From Cohnella endophytica (GTDB lineage: Bacteria > Bacillota > Bacilli > Paenibacillales > Paenibacillaceae), in assembly GCF_003628305.1 (NCBI RefSeq), contig NZ_RBZM01000005.1:434001-498000 (forward strand): a DNA stretch of 64,000 nucleotides, read 5' to 3'. The translations under genes and the position numbers were made by a program. Each line of letters starts with the position of its first letter. Position 1 is the stretch's first letter. The notes under the pieces are model-generated. The model did no database searches. It was not told where the DNA came from and saw only the letters and a list, made by a program, of their open reading frames with translations. Positions 1-10,400 of the stretch are shown piece after piece.

Positions 1-2
1 GG

Positions 3-89
3 TTTGACCCTTTGCCTGCCAATACTCAAATGATTAGATGTAAGAAGATTAATAAAAGCAGTCACTTGGATAAAGAAGTTCAGAAGTAG
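3..89 (+). CDS. 3' end of an unidentified gene (partial at left edge)
   Basis: An open frame enters from the left edge and stops at TAG 87-89, giving only the last 28 residues (ending HLDKEVQK). It ends 14 bases before the recombinase start, so the two could be co-transcribed. Too little is visible to name a family. Confidence 0.35.
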   Translation, partial: FDPLPANTQMIRCKKINKSSHLDKEVQK

Positions 90-103
90 GGGGTAAGAGT
101 AAA

Positions 104-1657
104 ATGTTTACCTCACAAAAAATCAAGTGCGCTATCTATGCACGGGTGAGCACGGATAGACAGGGTGAGTCGATTGAAAATCAGGTGAGTCAATGTCAGG
201 AGTATATAAGTAGGCTAGACGGTACTTATGATACTTCTGATTGTCTTATCTATCGTGATGTGGCCGTGTCTGGATACTACACAAGCGTGTTTGATCGAGC
301 TGAAATGAAACAAGCAATAAGGGATGCACGTGAGAACAAGTTTAAGCTACTGGTGTTTAAGGAAGTCAGCCGGGTAGGCAGAGATAAACAAGAAAATCCC
401 GCGATTATCGGGATGTTCGAACAATACGGGGTTCGCGTAGTTGCTATTAACGACAATTACGATTCGTTGAACAAGGACAATATCACCTTTGATATTCTCT
501 CCGTTCTCTCCGAGCAAGAAAGCAAAAAGATATCATCTCGCGTTAGCAGCGCGCGGAAACAGAAGGCGAGGAGGGGGCAATGGGGAGGAGAGCCTCCCCT
601 CGGCTATTTTGTTAATCCCGAGAACAAAAAATTGGAAATCGACGAAGAATGGAGTCCGATTCCTAGATTGATCTTTGATCTATATGTTAACCACGGTCTG
701 GGTACGTTTAAGGTCGCGGAGCACCTAAATAATCAGGGTATTCAAACTAAGAATGGTTTTATGTGGAGTCGTGAAGCCATTAACAGGATAATAAGAAATC
801 AAGCTTATATAGGGTCGGTCATTCATGGAACGCGTCGCAACAAATTGAAACGGGAATATGAAGAAAACGGGAAAATGTCAAAGAAGAAAATTCAGCTTAG
901 GATCTCAAAGGATGAATGGCAAATCGTAGAGAATGCACATGATGCAATTGTTGATAAACATGTGTTTTATCAAGCGCAACAGATTCTTTTGTCCAAAAGC
1001 CATCACAGAACACCTAGACGAGCTTATCATCCGTTAACCGGTATTTTGTTTTGCGGGGAATGTGGACAGGGAATGGTTTGCCAAAAGCGAAGTCATAAGG
1101 GTAAGACGTACCGTTACTATATCTGTAAAACTTATCACAAATACGGACGGAATAAATGCAGTCAGGCCAATATCAATGCGGATGAGCTAGAAGGAACAAT
1201 AGTTAAAACGATAAGAAGAAAATTAGAAACGATCCCTTCTGAACTGTTTTCAGTAACCGTAAACCATGAATTTGAGATGCAACGCCTAAACCAGGAAATC
1301 GTTTCGAGAACAAATAAACAAGAAAAACTTAAGAAAGAGCAATTAGATTTCTTCAAACAAAGAGAGCTATTCGAAGAAAAAACGTATCAAAACGAGATGA
1401 TCAATAAGAAACGCCAAATCGAAGCATTGAATGATGAGATCGAAGTATCAAGAAGACAACTTGAAAACCTAAATACTGAGACTGAAAAGAGTGCAAAGTA
1501 TGTGCATCTATTAAAAGACTTTTGCCGCCTTGAATTAACGGAGGAAAGGATGAGAAAGGTTTTGCATGAATTGATCAATAAGGTGACTTTTAATAAAGAA
1601 CATGTCACAATTGAATATTTCTTTGATTTTGAAGGTTGTTCTCTTAAGGATGCTTAG
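104..1657 (+). CDS. Large serine recombinase (site-specific integrase/resolvase family)
   Basis: 517 residues, the usual size of phage or ICE large serine recombinases. The N-terminal resolvase domain (about 1-150) begins YARVSTDRQG, where Ser17 is the likely nucleophile; the arginine-rich catalytic segment VSRVGRD follows near residue 90. A recombinase domain (about 160-290) precedes a zinc ribbon (CGECGQGMVC near residue 320 and a second Cys pair in ICKTYHKYGRNKC). A long charged coiled coil (about 385-460) follows, as in family members that use it for synapsis. ATG 104 has an AGGGGG ribosome site just upstream. The enzyme should cut and rejoin att sites for integration or excision of a mobile element. 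No attachment site is recognisable beside it, and the neighbouring DNA is decayed, so its element may be partly lost. Confidence 0.92.
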   Translation: MFTSQKIKCAIYARVSTDRQGESIENQVSQCQEYISRLDGTYDTSDCLIYRDVAVSGYYTSVFDRAEMKQAIRDARENKFKLLVFKEVSRVGRDKQENPAIIGMFEQYGVRVVAINDNYDSLNKDNITFDILSVLSEQESKKISSRVSSARKQKARRGQWGGEPPLGYFVNPENKKLEIDEEWSPIPRLIFDLYVNHGLGTFKVAEHLNNQGIQTKNGFMWSREAINRIIRNQAYIGSVIHGTRRNKLKREYEENGKMSKKKIQLRISKDEWQIVENAHDAIVDKHVFYQAQQILLSKSHHRTPRRAYHPLTGILFCGECGQGMVCQKRSHKGKTYRYYICKTYHKYGRNKCSQANINADELEGTIVKTIRRKLETIPSELFSVTVNHEFEMQRLNQEIVSRTNKQEKLKKEQLDFFKQRELFEEKTYQNEMINKKRQIEALNDEIEVSRRQLENLNTETEKSAKYVHLLKDFCRLELTEERMRKVLHELINKVTFNKEHVTIEYFFDFEGCSLKDA

Positions 1658-1877
1658 AGCTTTATCGGAAGTTAACTGAACCCGGATTTTGACGGATTAT
1701 CCGATCCAAAATCTTCGCGGTAATGATAGGGTAAAATGCACGATTATTTTGGGGAATTTAGCTTGACGAAATACAAACGAAAGTCACATTAGCATTTTTA
1801 AACTCCTAGGCCCTCTAATTAAACTGGAGTCGTTCCTCCCAATTTAATAGACTGTAGCTATAGGGGAGGCGGACATT

Positions 1878-2516
1878 GTGCGGTTAGGAAAAGTGTTTGA
1901 GGAAAGCGAATGCAGATCGTTAGAGGACAAGTACAACAACCTTAATTCACTTTATCGTCTGAAGAACGATTCGGGGTTTGTCTATATAGTGAAGCACGCC
2001 TCTTCTACGATTCCACTTGCTGACACGCTGATGGCAATCAGCGTGTCGAAGGAAAATGAAGATCCTGCTAAGATTCGGCAATTGATTGATAAGGCTAAGG
2101 TACAAGCGGAAGAAATTAATGAGCAACTGTTAACACTCATTGAATTTTGCGATATCTACACAAACAATGCTGCCCCTAAGCTTTCAATTAATAATACGTT
2201 AATGACGACAGATGAGCAGCAGGACATGTTTTTTCTTGCTTTTCAAGCGAATGTTTGACGTCCGTTATACAGTATAAGCTACTCGTATTGGAAGTCTAAC
2301 CCTAAAACGATAGACACCAGGACCAGAGAATCCTTACGCTCACTGGCGACGGAGCTTCGTGCATTAGAAAATACAATTTCGTCATTAAAAGAAGCCTCAG
2401 ATCAGGCAATTTACCAAGAGCATATGGAACCTGTTAAAGTGGATATGCTACGGCAATTGAAACCACACCTTGAAAGAATGAAAAAGATCTATGGTGAGTT
2501 TTCAGGACATAAATAA
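1878..2516 (+). pseudogene. Hypothetical gene interrupted by one in-frame TGA
   Basis: GTG 1878, preceded by the strong site AGGGGAGG, opens a frame that stops at TGA 2256-2258 after 126 residues. The same frame then stays open for 85 more codons to TAA 2514-2516. The downstream part reads as ordinary amphipathic protein (LRSLATELRALENTISSLKE and later LKPHLERMKKIYGEF). A single nonsense change therefore appears to split a 212-residue gene. The product is unknown; both halves are helical and charged, with no signal peptide or membrane segment. The alternative is a genuine 126-residue protein followed by non-coding DNA, but the even coding character after the stop argues against it. Confidence 0.55.
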
Positions 2517-3039
2517 GCCGAATGCGTGGAATAAGGTCACCAGGAAGCTATCGGAAATCGACCTTGAGTCATTCAACTAACGGATACTATAGTTCAATAA
2601 AACAGCAGCAGTCAAGGGCTTTATTTTCTCCTCCATGACCGCTACTGTTCCGTCTAGCCGTAAAAACAACAGAATCCGTCATTTCATTTAGCTGCCGTTG
2701 GCATTTAGATATTATTACTCGAAAGTTCTACCCAAAGCAATAATATAGTTAAGCTGCTCATTATACGTACCTGAGCTGAAATCTAAATTCCGCTCGATAA
2801 TCCCACCCTTCTTAATTAATGGTCTCTCTCGCACAGGCTGACCCGGCATCGGAACATCAATCTCCATCATGGTATCCTTCTGTGTCCGTCGCGAGGCGGA
2901 ATCTGAAGGAAGCCGGAGGCAAAAGCACGGCTCGAGGTACACGAATCCAATTTGAGGCGGTCATAACCGGATGAGTCACCAAGACATGACGAAATCCTAA
3001 GCTGCCAAAGACTATGGCCGCAAAATTGGGCGAACTCGG
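2517..3039. other. Decayed accessory DNA with no intact gene
   Basis: No complete gene is recognised. Directly after the broken ORF, a +1 frame gives a short coding-like tail (KLSEIDLESFN then stop at about 2578), perhaps the end of another lost gene. On the minus strand 2715-2942 a 75-residue open frame has one protein-like stretch (EIDVPMPGQPVRERPLIKKG, then RNLDFSSGTYNEQLNYIIAL). That could be the C-terminal remnant of an unidentified protein. I could not assign either to a family. Confidence 0.4.
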
Positions 3040-3316
3040 GCGGAAAGATGACGTTCTTATCTGGGGAGGCCTGCGGAATTTACGCGAAGTTATTTCGTAA
3101 CCGCGGAGGAAACGCCGCGCTGAATCTGCAGGAGTCAGCAGAAGCCATAGTACGCAGGCGGTTGCAACGGCTTGCGGAAGGGCTGAACTTAAAGGAGAGA
3201 TGAAAACGATGCGTTCGCGCGAAGGGCAACGACAGCAGAATATCCCGCAAGGGAGCTCGCGGCAAAGGATAGCGGTGAAGCCGCAAGGGTATACCGGAGC
3301 ATATCAGAAGCATCTC
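3040..3316 (+). mobile_element. Group II intron fragment: ribozyme part plus first codons of its reverse transcriptase
   Basis: The stretch up to 3199 resembles the structured RNA (domains II-IV) that precedes the maturase ORF in Bacillota group II introns. At ATG 3200 the frame reads MKTMRSREGQRQQNIPQGSS, the characteristic start of a Bacillus/Paenibacillus intron reverse transcriptase. Homology is lost after about 38 codons, near 3316, where unrelated DNA begins. The fragment cannot splice or move. Exact limits are uncertain because RNA structure was judged by eye. Confidence 0.65.
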
Positions 3317-3415
3317 AAGGGGCCGCCGCTCAAACAACCGTCCCCGTCAGAAAGATCGTTTTTCTCCTCCTTTCCTCTTTGGTTTGTTCGACCTTATATC
3401 TAATCATTACGATAT

Positions 3416-3580
3416 GCGTCAGACATATCAAACTGGGCGCAAAACAGCATCGCCGAATGCATGCAAGCCGGAATCGTTTCGGGAAGAAACGGCGCACTGC
3501 TAGCTCCAAAGGCTTATATGACAAGGGCTGAAGTCCCGGTGATCATTCAAAGACTGCTGCAAAAATCCGACCTCATTTAA
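3416..3580 (+). pseudogene. C-terminal remnant of an SLH-domain (S-layer) protein
   Basis: The frame reads SDISNWAQNSIAECMQAGIV, then the GRNG turn and the TRAEVPVIIQRLLQ helix, and ends at TAA 3578-3580. This is the second half of a typical S-layer homology domain, which anchors surface proteins to pyruvylated cell-wall polymer, and it usually ends such proteins. No upstream part of the gene remains; the sequence before 3416 is unrelated. A good terminator follows directly, as expected for the real 3' end of the lost gene. Confidence 0.75.
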
Positions 3581-3597
3581 TTTGCATTTCGTAATAG

Positions 3598-3654
3598 GGG
3601 TTGCCCCGCTAGCAAAGCCATATCGCCGGGGTAACCCTTTATTTGCTTTTTTTT
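3598..3654 (+). terminator. Rho-independent terminator after the SLH remnant
   Basis: GGGTTGCCCCG (3598-3608) pairs with CGGGGTAACCC (3627-3637) with one G-U pair. An eight-T run lies at 3647-3654. It probably served the lost SLH gene. Confidence 0.7.
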
Positions 3655-3739
3655 CGCAGGCCCATTAGTGGAGAGTTTGGTTACTACTTACGTCGCTTAG
3701 AAGCTGAACTGTCTACGGAGTGCAGAAGATAGCGAGGAA

Positions 3740-4598
3740 AGTACGGGAAGGTTTTGTATGTTCAACGAGAAACCACACCACGGATTCTCGCGAATACTTC
3801 AGCTCCTTCTTTGTGCGAAACGAGTCAGACACTGTGTGTTTCGCTATAGGAACTTCCCTTAAGAACATTAAAATCTCTTTGCTTACTTGGGCCGAGAGGG
3901 TTATGGCGTCCATGTGGAACTTCACGATGGTAGTACAGAAAGGGACGGCTCTGTTCTTGGAACAAAGCATCGCTAATGCAAAACGTGCGACAGATCTGCC
4001 GCTTCTGGTACGAATGGACGCTGGCAATACAGTGCCAAAAAATCTGCGCGTCTGTAGTGACAGGTATCGCATACGAGTAAAGAAAAGGCAAGATCGAATA
4101 CATCGGATTCATGGAGTTCCCCGAATAGGGATTCGATCGCGATCTTCGTCAGGTGTTTCATGTGATCCATCGAAACATTGATCTGGATGGACAAGTGCTT
4201 TTATTTCCAGACATTAAAGTGATCATCTACTGGACTTCACTTCGTTGTGTGTCTTAGTTGGTTATAGTGCTTTATCGTGATCATGGAACGAGCGAACAAT
4301 TCCACAGTGAAATCAAATCTGAACTGGATTTAGAGCGACTGCCCGCCGACATATTTTCAACCAACGATTTAGTCTTTTTGCCTACAACCTTCTTCGATTT
4401 ATTGGTCAAGAGAGTCTACGCGAAGGGGATTCTCCCATCCGTAGCAATGTGCAATACCGGAGAATTCGAACGGTCATTCAGAATATCATTTACATGGCTA
4501 TACGTTTCGTTCGTCATGCTCGTAGCATTCAATTCAACTTCGGCTGCAACAGTCCGTGGTTTTCCGTTGCTCGGCGTGTATATAATGCTTTTACTTGA
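3740..4598 (+). pseudogene. IS1380-family transposase remnant with several frameshifts
   Basis: Pieces of an IS1380 DDE transposase occur in order but in different frames: AYLGREGYGVHVELHDGS (about 3874-3930), RATDLPLLVRMDAGN (about 3987-4031), then YRDHGTSEQFHSEIKSELDL (about 4267-4330), and finally QNIIYMAIRFVRHAR through RRVYNAF to TGA 4596-4598. The YRDHxxxEQFHSEIKSDLDLERLP signature is typical of the family C-terminal region. At least three frame changes rule out function. No terminal inverted repeats or target duplication were recognised. The element may have inserted into an RCC1-type gene, because RCC1 debris follows at 4765. Confidence 0.8.
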
Positions 4599-4599
4599 A

Positions 4600-5077
4600 T
4601 CAGGGGGATCTCAACAGCCAGTGTCCAGGTCTTGTTCGCGACGATACGAGGCTTGTTCCCGTATCGGAACTTACAACTCCAAATGAATAGAAAAACCTCT
4701 AATTAACATTATTTACATATAACCCTCTTAATGAGGGGGAGGCTGGTGTCACGGATTCAGGACATATGACCAATTAGGCAATAACAGTAAAACCAATTCA
4801 ACTACACCGTTCTCGGTCTTCTCGTTTTCCAATGTAAGATGGATTACGGCAGGGAGCCATAGTTCCGAAAGCGTCTATCGTTCGCATACGATCAGCTGAT
4901 TACATGGATCCGCAGCCTTTTTACCTATCAAGAATGATTGAAAAAGTTGAATCGAATCGGCTTGTCTGTAATTTGGTAATTATATAACAAAATTCGACAA
5001 AATAGACCCGTATACAAAAATTCCCTTTTGAATTATTCTAAACTTTGACAAAAAATACTAATGGAGGTTGTTGAATA
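4600..5077 (+). other. Intergenic region upstream of the RCC1 gene
   Basis: Apart from an RCC1 fragment at 4765-4899, listed separately, this region holds no gene. It is AT-rich from about 4960, where the promoter of the next gene should lie. No clear -35/-10 pair with proper spacing is visible. TTGACA at 5046 is too close to the start codon to serve. Confidence 0.4.
4765..4899 (+). pseudogene. RCC1-repeat gene fragment (upstream remnant)
   Basis: The frame YDQLGNNSKTNSTTPFSV, then SFSNVRWITAGSHSS, is one degenerate RCC1 blade (YGQLGxxx..TPxxVxxLxNVxxIxAGxxHS). It stops at TGA 4897-4899. It is not joined to the intact RCC1 gene at 5078 and must come from a separate or rearranged copy. Confidence 0.65.
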
Positions 5078-7069
5078 GTGAAAGTAAACTCAAGATTCAA
5101 ATCGATATTAATTATTATGCTAATCACAAGCATTTTTTTGGGGTCCGTATCATCAATAGCTAGTGCGTCAAAAAGCAATGTAAATGAAGGTGATCAGAAA
5201 GAAGACGATTTTACACAAAAGGTAGAACTTGTCGATGAACGAACCCAATACAGTAAAACATTTCTCAATGAAGACGGTACGACCACTGTAACCTCTTCTA
5301 CATACTCACTGAATTATTTTGACGCACAAGCCTTGAAAGAGATTGATACGACCATTCGAGAAGATAGCAGTGACCCTAACTATACACATAGTATGCTGGC
5401 CAATAAATTTAAAGTGAGATTGAATAATAAGAGCCACAAACAATCGGTTACATTGTCTGTATCCGATGATTCTGTAACATACTATGCGAAAGGTATGAAC
5501 AGTGTAGTTGGGTCTATTGATGGAAATAAAATAACCTACAAAAACGCATGGAAGAGTACTGATTTACAGTATCAAGTGGAAAATGATCAGCTAAAAATGT
5601 ATATCAATTTAGCAAATAATACTGCTCCAAAGACTTACTCATTTGAAGTAGTAATGAAAAATGTGGGCTATAAAATGAATCCGGACGGATCAATTGATTT
5701 TATTAACAAGAATGGTGAAGTAGCTTTTCAAATTCCACAATTATGGGTGATGGATGCTTCAGGAAAGGGAAAACAGTACGATAGGTTGAAAGTATCCATA
5801 ATGCAAAAGGGGAATAATGCGAATATTAAAATTGCGCTAAATGATCAAGGCTTACAATACCCTATTATTATCGATCCGACAACAACGATACCTGTCCTGG
5901 AAGATGGGAATGCTCATGTATTGAATATAAAAAGTGATGGAACAGTATTTGCATGGGGGAATAACTCCAGAGGACAACTGGGGGATGGTTCAATGGTCAA
6001 TAGAGCTACTCCTGTTCAAGTTAAAAATCTGACAGATGTTATCGCTGTTGCGGCGGGTAATGAACATTCTTTAGCATTAAAACAAGATGGAACCGTGTGG
6101 GCTTGGGGCTCAGGTATGTACGGAGAAATGGGCGATGGCTCGTTTATTGGTAAAAATGTACCTGTTCAAGTTAAGGGCTTAGATAGCGTTGTGGCAATCG
6201 CTGCAAGGTCAAATGTTTCATTTGCAATCAAACAAGATGGAACATTATGGGCTTGGGGTTATAACAATTACGGGAAGTTAGGTAATGGTACTTTTGCTGA
6301 TAGTAATGTCCCAAAACAAGTCAGTGGATTAACGAATGTCAAAGCTATTGCATTAGGACGAGATCATTCAATTGCGCTTAAACAAGACGGTACAGTATGG
6401 TCATGGGGTTCTAACAAATATGGACAATTAGGCAATGGGACTTATACTGACAAATCAATACCCGTCCAGTTGCTAAATTTGTCGAATATAGTGGCGGTGG
6501 CAGCAGGACAAATTCATTCAATGGCTATCAAAAATGATGGCACTGTTTGGTCTTGGGGTGAGAACTATTATGGCCAATTGGGTATCGGTACAAACGATAG
6601 AACAATTTTTTTTCCAGTACAAGTTAATGGATTAATGAACGTTGTTTCTGTTGCTACTTTTAGTGATCATTCTCTAGCCCTCAAGCAAGACGGAACTGTT
6701 TGGTCGTGGGGTGCTAACGATTATGGCCAGTTGGGAGACGGAACAACTGAGAAGAGGTTAAGTCCATTACAAGTCAATGGCTTAACGAACATAGTTAAAA
6801 TAAAAGTAGGGTCGGCATTTTCCACAGCGATAAAACAAAACGGAACGGTTTATGCGTGGGGCAATAACAGCTATGGACAACTGGGAGTTGGTGTAGGAAA
6901 TTATTCAACTACACCTATAATTGTATCAAAAATAATTATTTATAATTATGATAATTCTGGAAGATTAGCATCTATTGTTTATACTTCTTTTTATACTTCG
7001 GATGTAAGGATAAACTTTGTATATGATTCAAATGGTAACCTTAAAAAAATTACAAAAACAATGCCTTAA
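5078..7069 (+). CDS. Secreted RCC1 beta-propeller protein with a YD-like C-terminal tail
   Basis: 663 residues from GTG 5078, with ATGGAGG nine bases upstream. A signal peptide (hydrophobic 8-27, likely cut after ASA) leads into a domain at about 45-275 ending QYPIIIDPTT. That domain resembles the extracellular module before the repeats in WapA/RHS-like cell-wall proteins. Seven RCC1 repeats (about 285-625) follow, each of the form VWAWGxNxxGQLGDGT...TPVQVxGLxNVVAVAAGxxHSLALKQDG, predicting a seven-bladed propeller. The last 45 residues carry YD-type motifs (YNYDNSGRL, FVYDSNGNL), as in RHS proteins. Function is unknown; surface display and protein binding are plausible. Together with the downstream RHS toxin it suggests a polymorphic surface-protein locus. 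Low GC and flanking RCC1 debris indicate repeated rearrangement. Confidence 0.85.
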   Translation: MKVNSRFKSILIIMLITSIFLGSVSSIASASKSNVNEGDQKEDDFTQKVELVDERTQYSKTFLNEDGTTTVTSSTYSLNYFDAQALKEIDTTIREDSSDPNYTHSMLANKFKVRLNNKSHKQSVTLSVSDDSVTYYAKGMNSVVGSIDGNKITYKNAWKSTDLQYQVENDQLKMYINLANNTAPKTYSFEVVMKNVGYKMNPDGSIDFINKNGEVAFQIPQLWVMDASGKGKQYDRLKVSIMQKGNNANIKIALNDQGLQYPIIIDPTTTIPVLEDGNAHVLNIKSDGTVFAWGNNSRGQLGDGSMVNRATPVQVKNLTDVIAVAAGNEHSLALKQDGTVWAWGSGMYGEMGDGSFIGKNVPVQVKGLDSVVAIAARSNVSFAIKQDGTLWAWGYNNYGKLGNGTFADSNVPKQVSGLTNVKAIALGRDHSIALKQDGTVWSWGSNKYGQLGNGTYTDKSIPVQLLNLSNIVAVAAGQIHSMAIKNDGTVWSWGENYYGQLGIGTNDRTIFFPVQVNGLMNVVSVATFSDHSLALKQDGTVWSWGANDYGQLGDGTTEKRLSPLQVNGLTNIVKIKVGSAFSTAIKQNGTVYAWGNNSYGQLGVGVGNYSTTPIIVSKIIIYNYDNSGRLASIVYTSFYTSDVRINFVYDSNGNLKKITKTMP

Positions 7070-7113
7070 TTTTATTCTTACTGGAATACAAAATCAGAAA
7101 GGAAGACTGACCA

Positions 7114-7449
7114 ATGAAATTAATAAACAAAAAATTAATAATTATGCTCTCCATTTCAGTAATCACTTTAATTATTACAAGTATCGAAGTACCTGTATTC
7201 GCTCAGAATACTAGGCTCTCATCATCGTTACTACTCAGGTAGTCTTGAATTGAAAATTGCCACGGAGTGCGGATATGACTGTGGGCTTGGGGGGCCAACG
7301 CTAGCGGTCAATTGGGTTACGGGACCATGACTCAACGGACAACCCCAGTTCAACTTACCGGGTTAAGCAATGTGGTAGCGGTACGGCTGTTTTAAGTCAG
7401 TCTGTCCATCAAACAGGACGGCACGGTGTGGGTATGGGGTATGTAACAA
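7114..7449 (+). pseudogene. Second secreted RCC1-repeat gene, collapsed
   Basis: ATG 7114 starts a 42-codon frame that is mostly signal peptide (KLIIMLSISVITLIITSIEV, then FAQN) and stops at TAG 7240-7242. About 20 bases further on, RCC1 coding sequence resumes in other frames: ANASGQLGYGTMTQRTTPVQ and LTGLSNVVAV (about 7293-7385), then LSIKQDGTVWVWGM and a stop (about 7404-7447). This looks like a paralogue of the gene at 5078 that lost its interior and most repeats. It lies between the intact RCC1 gene and the RHS toxin. Confidence 0.7.
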
Positions 7450-7491
7450 TGCTTAAATGTTGATACTTTAATCCAGTTAGGAGCTTGGAAT

Positions 7492-10400
7492 ATGAAAAAA
7501 ATGATCTCAAAAACTGCCTCATTACTGTTAGTGTTTTCTATGCTTTTCTCTAATGGGGCATGGGCAAAAGATAATAATCAGCTGGAGAAACAAATAGAAC
7601 AGGACATTAAGCAAACACAAGATCCTTTGGCAATTGTCCCTCCCGTTATACAATCAAACTCAGTCAGTGGAGCCGTGTATGAATCTGACTGGTCGCAAAA
7701 GCTGGAGAAAATTAATCTAAAGGCCCTGGAAAATATCGGCAAACGACTTCTCAAGCAAAATCAATTTGTTTATAGCAAAAAAGATCTAGAGGAACTTATC
7801 CTCGGTGGTGCGACTGAAGAAGACATTTATTTATCGGATCTACTGGGAAATGAATGGCTGACTAGTCCACGCGGATTGATTGATCAAAAAAGGGATAATA
7901 GACAGACATGGGATGAAATTGAAGCAAGCTTGAAGACAGAAAAAGAGAGTAAATTGAAGGAACTCCTTCGTAGTAATCCAAAGGCCGAACAACTTTTCGA
8001 AAAAAGAACTATAAATACTGCAGAAAAGATAGAAATTCTGGAAGCAGCAAATAGTAGTAATGGAAGTATATTGGAACAATCTATTAAAAGTTATGAAACA
8101 AATGGCCTTAGGGATCTAGATGAGAGAAAAAATACGTCTATAGCGACCAGCAGTGGTTCGCCTTCGGTGATTCAAGATGATGAATATGAGCAATCTGTAA
8201 TGGACCCAGTATACACATCTGACGGCCTTCTAGAGCAATCCATCAGTTCACGTGAGCAACTTTTTGCAATGTATACGCAGGATACAAACAGCATATACAA
8301 CGGCTTAATTACCCAGATGCAGATTAATCAAACGACTAAGCCACAATACTCGGATGGGAACGGAACAAGTGAGATGATCGATCCATCTTCCGGAAAGTTG
8401 GTGTGGAAGGAGACTGAAATTAATCTGCCGGGAAGAGACGGATTGGATTTGAATATCGGTGTTATTAATCAAAGCAATTACGCATACACTTACCAAATGA
8501 CATTTGGGATTTCGGGTAATTTGAAAAAGGCAAATTACTTGCTTTCCAGGTATGATCTTGGCACTGGCTGGGCTTTTCAATTCCCATCCATTCAAGTAGC
8601 TGAAGGGGGATATCTTTATTACCACAAGGGTGATGGAGCTGTTTATCGTATAGATTTCAATGCTAGTAATAATCCGGATAACTTTACACACTTAATTGGT
8701 TACCAGGGCAAAGATATGAAGCTTGTGCAAGATACACAAGGTTTATTTAACAATGGTCAATCCAGCTCTTCCTATTATCTTGAATACGCAAATAAAAAGA
8801 GAGAGTATTTTGCAGCGGATGGTCGACTCCTTGGGATCGTTGATCGATACAATAACACCATAACCTTTCAGCATACGGATCGACAAACCTATGACGATCA
8901 GACCAATAAGGTGATTTCATCTATTACCGATTCACTTGGTAGAGTCATCACCTTTACTTACGATACAACTTTAAGAGATTCCGATTCTTCTTTCAATGGG
9001 GAGAAAATTATTGTATCCGTTAAGGATTTAAACGGGAATGTAAGTCAAACCGTGACTTATATGAAAAGCCGAGGTAATTGCACCTTTAATGGGAATCCCG
9101 ACGGATACGCTCCTTTCTTATGGTATATACAAAAACAAGATTATTCTCTCACCCAATTTAACTATCACAACTTTCAAAACAATAAATTCGATTATAATAA
9201 TTCGGTCGATTCAAGCTATGCAGGTTGGGTTAGTTTACATCCTCTTCAATCAATAAACGATACTATCTCTTACACAAACTATCAATTTGAAAAAGTCACT
9301 CGCAGATTGGGTAGCAGTGGATTTGGAGAAGAGTACAGAGCAACTTCCAGGAACAACCAAGTTAAGAAGAACTACATCGCAAGTGGTGATTTTAATCACG
9401 TAAATTATAGTTATACTGGGGATTACACGGGATATGACCCAGCCAATCCCTACTATAACCCAAGCAGCTTTGTCTATGCGACAACCCAAACGATACAGAG
9501 TACGTCATTAACCAGTGGAATGGCCACAACTACAAATTTTAATAACCAAGGGCAGGTTACCTCCACCTCAAACCGTGCCTCCAATGGTGAACGCAAAGTG
9601 ATCAACTATGTTGCATTCGATCCTACTTACACGAGTATGCCGACAGCTATTGAAAGCAGGGAGTACAGCAGCGACAGCGATTCCTCTCCAAATGTACTAT
9701 ATATGAGTAAACAATACTCAGATTGGGGAGGGGTCCAGGGCGAAACAGCTCCGTTGACGCAGGTACAATATAATGATGCGACAATCAAAAGTAAATATAC
9801 TACCTCATATACGTACGATCCTACGTATTATTTCTTGAAAACAAGAAGTGGGTATCAAAACAACAATATCCTCCTAAAAGAACAATACGATTATTATTCG
9901 AATGGACGGTTAAAGAGTTATTCGAACGCTAAAGGAGAAGTGACGAATTATTGTTATGAAGCACTGGATAGCAATGGGCTAACTTCCAACTGTACGGATC
10001 CAAACTCGAATATAGTGGGCAAAATTAATAAGATTAAAACAACGCAAAGCTTAGGCGATGGAAAGACGTCAATTAGCGAAACGATTTTTGATGTTACTAC
10101 CAATTATGCCTATCCAAGTGAAATCAGAAGCTATTTTACTACGAAGAGCACTACCGGAGAAAATGTGACACAGGTCGTTAAGAAAACAATGGCTTATACT
10201 ATGGGAACAGGACTATTGGAGAGCGATACAAACGGTAATGGCAAGGTTACATCTTACCTTTACGATGCGCTTGGACGTCCTACCCAAATTAAGTACCCGA
10301 GATTTACCAATGCCAATGGTGCTAGTTACGATGTCGTGGATGAAATAAGCTATGTAAATTCTCTTGTACCATCAGGGGCAGATGCTGAGAATGCCTCCGT

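Noticed and set aside
2715..2942. 75-residue minus-strand frame as a gene
   Set aside because: Only its C-terminal half looks protein-like, there is no ribosome site, and no family is recognised. It is described only as possible debris.
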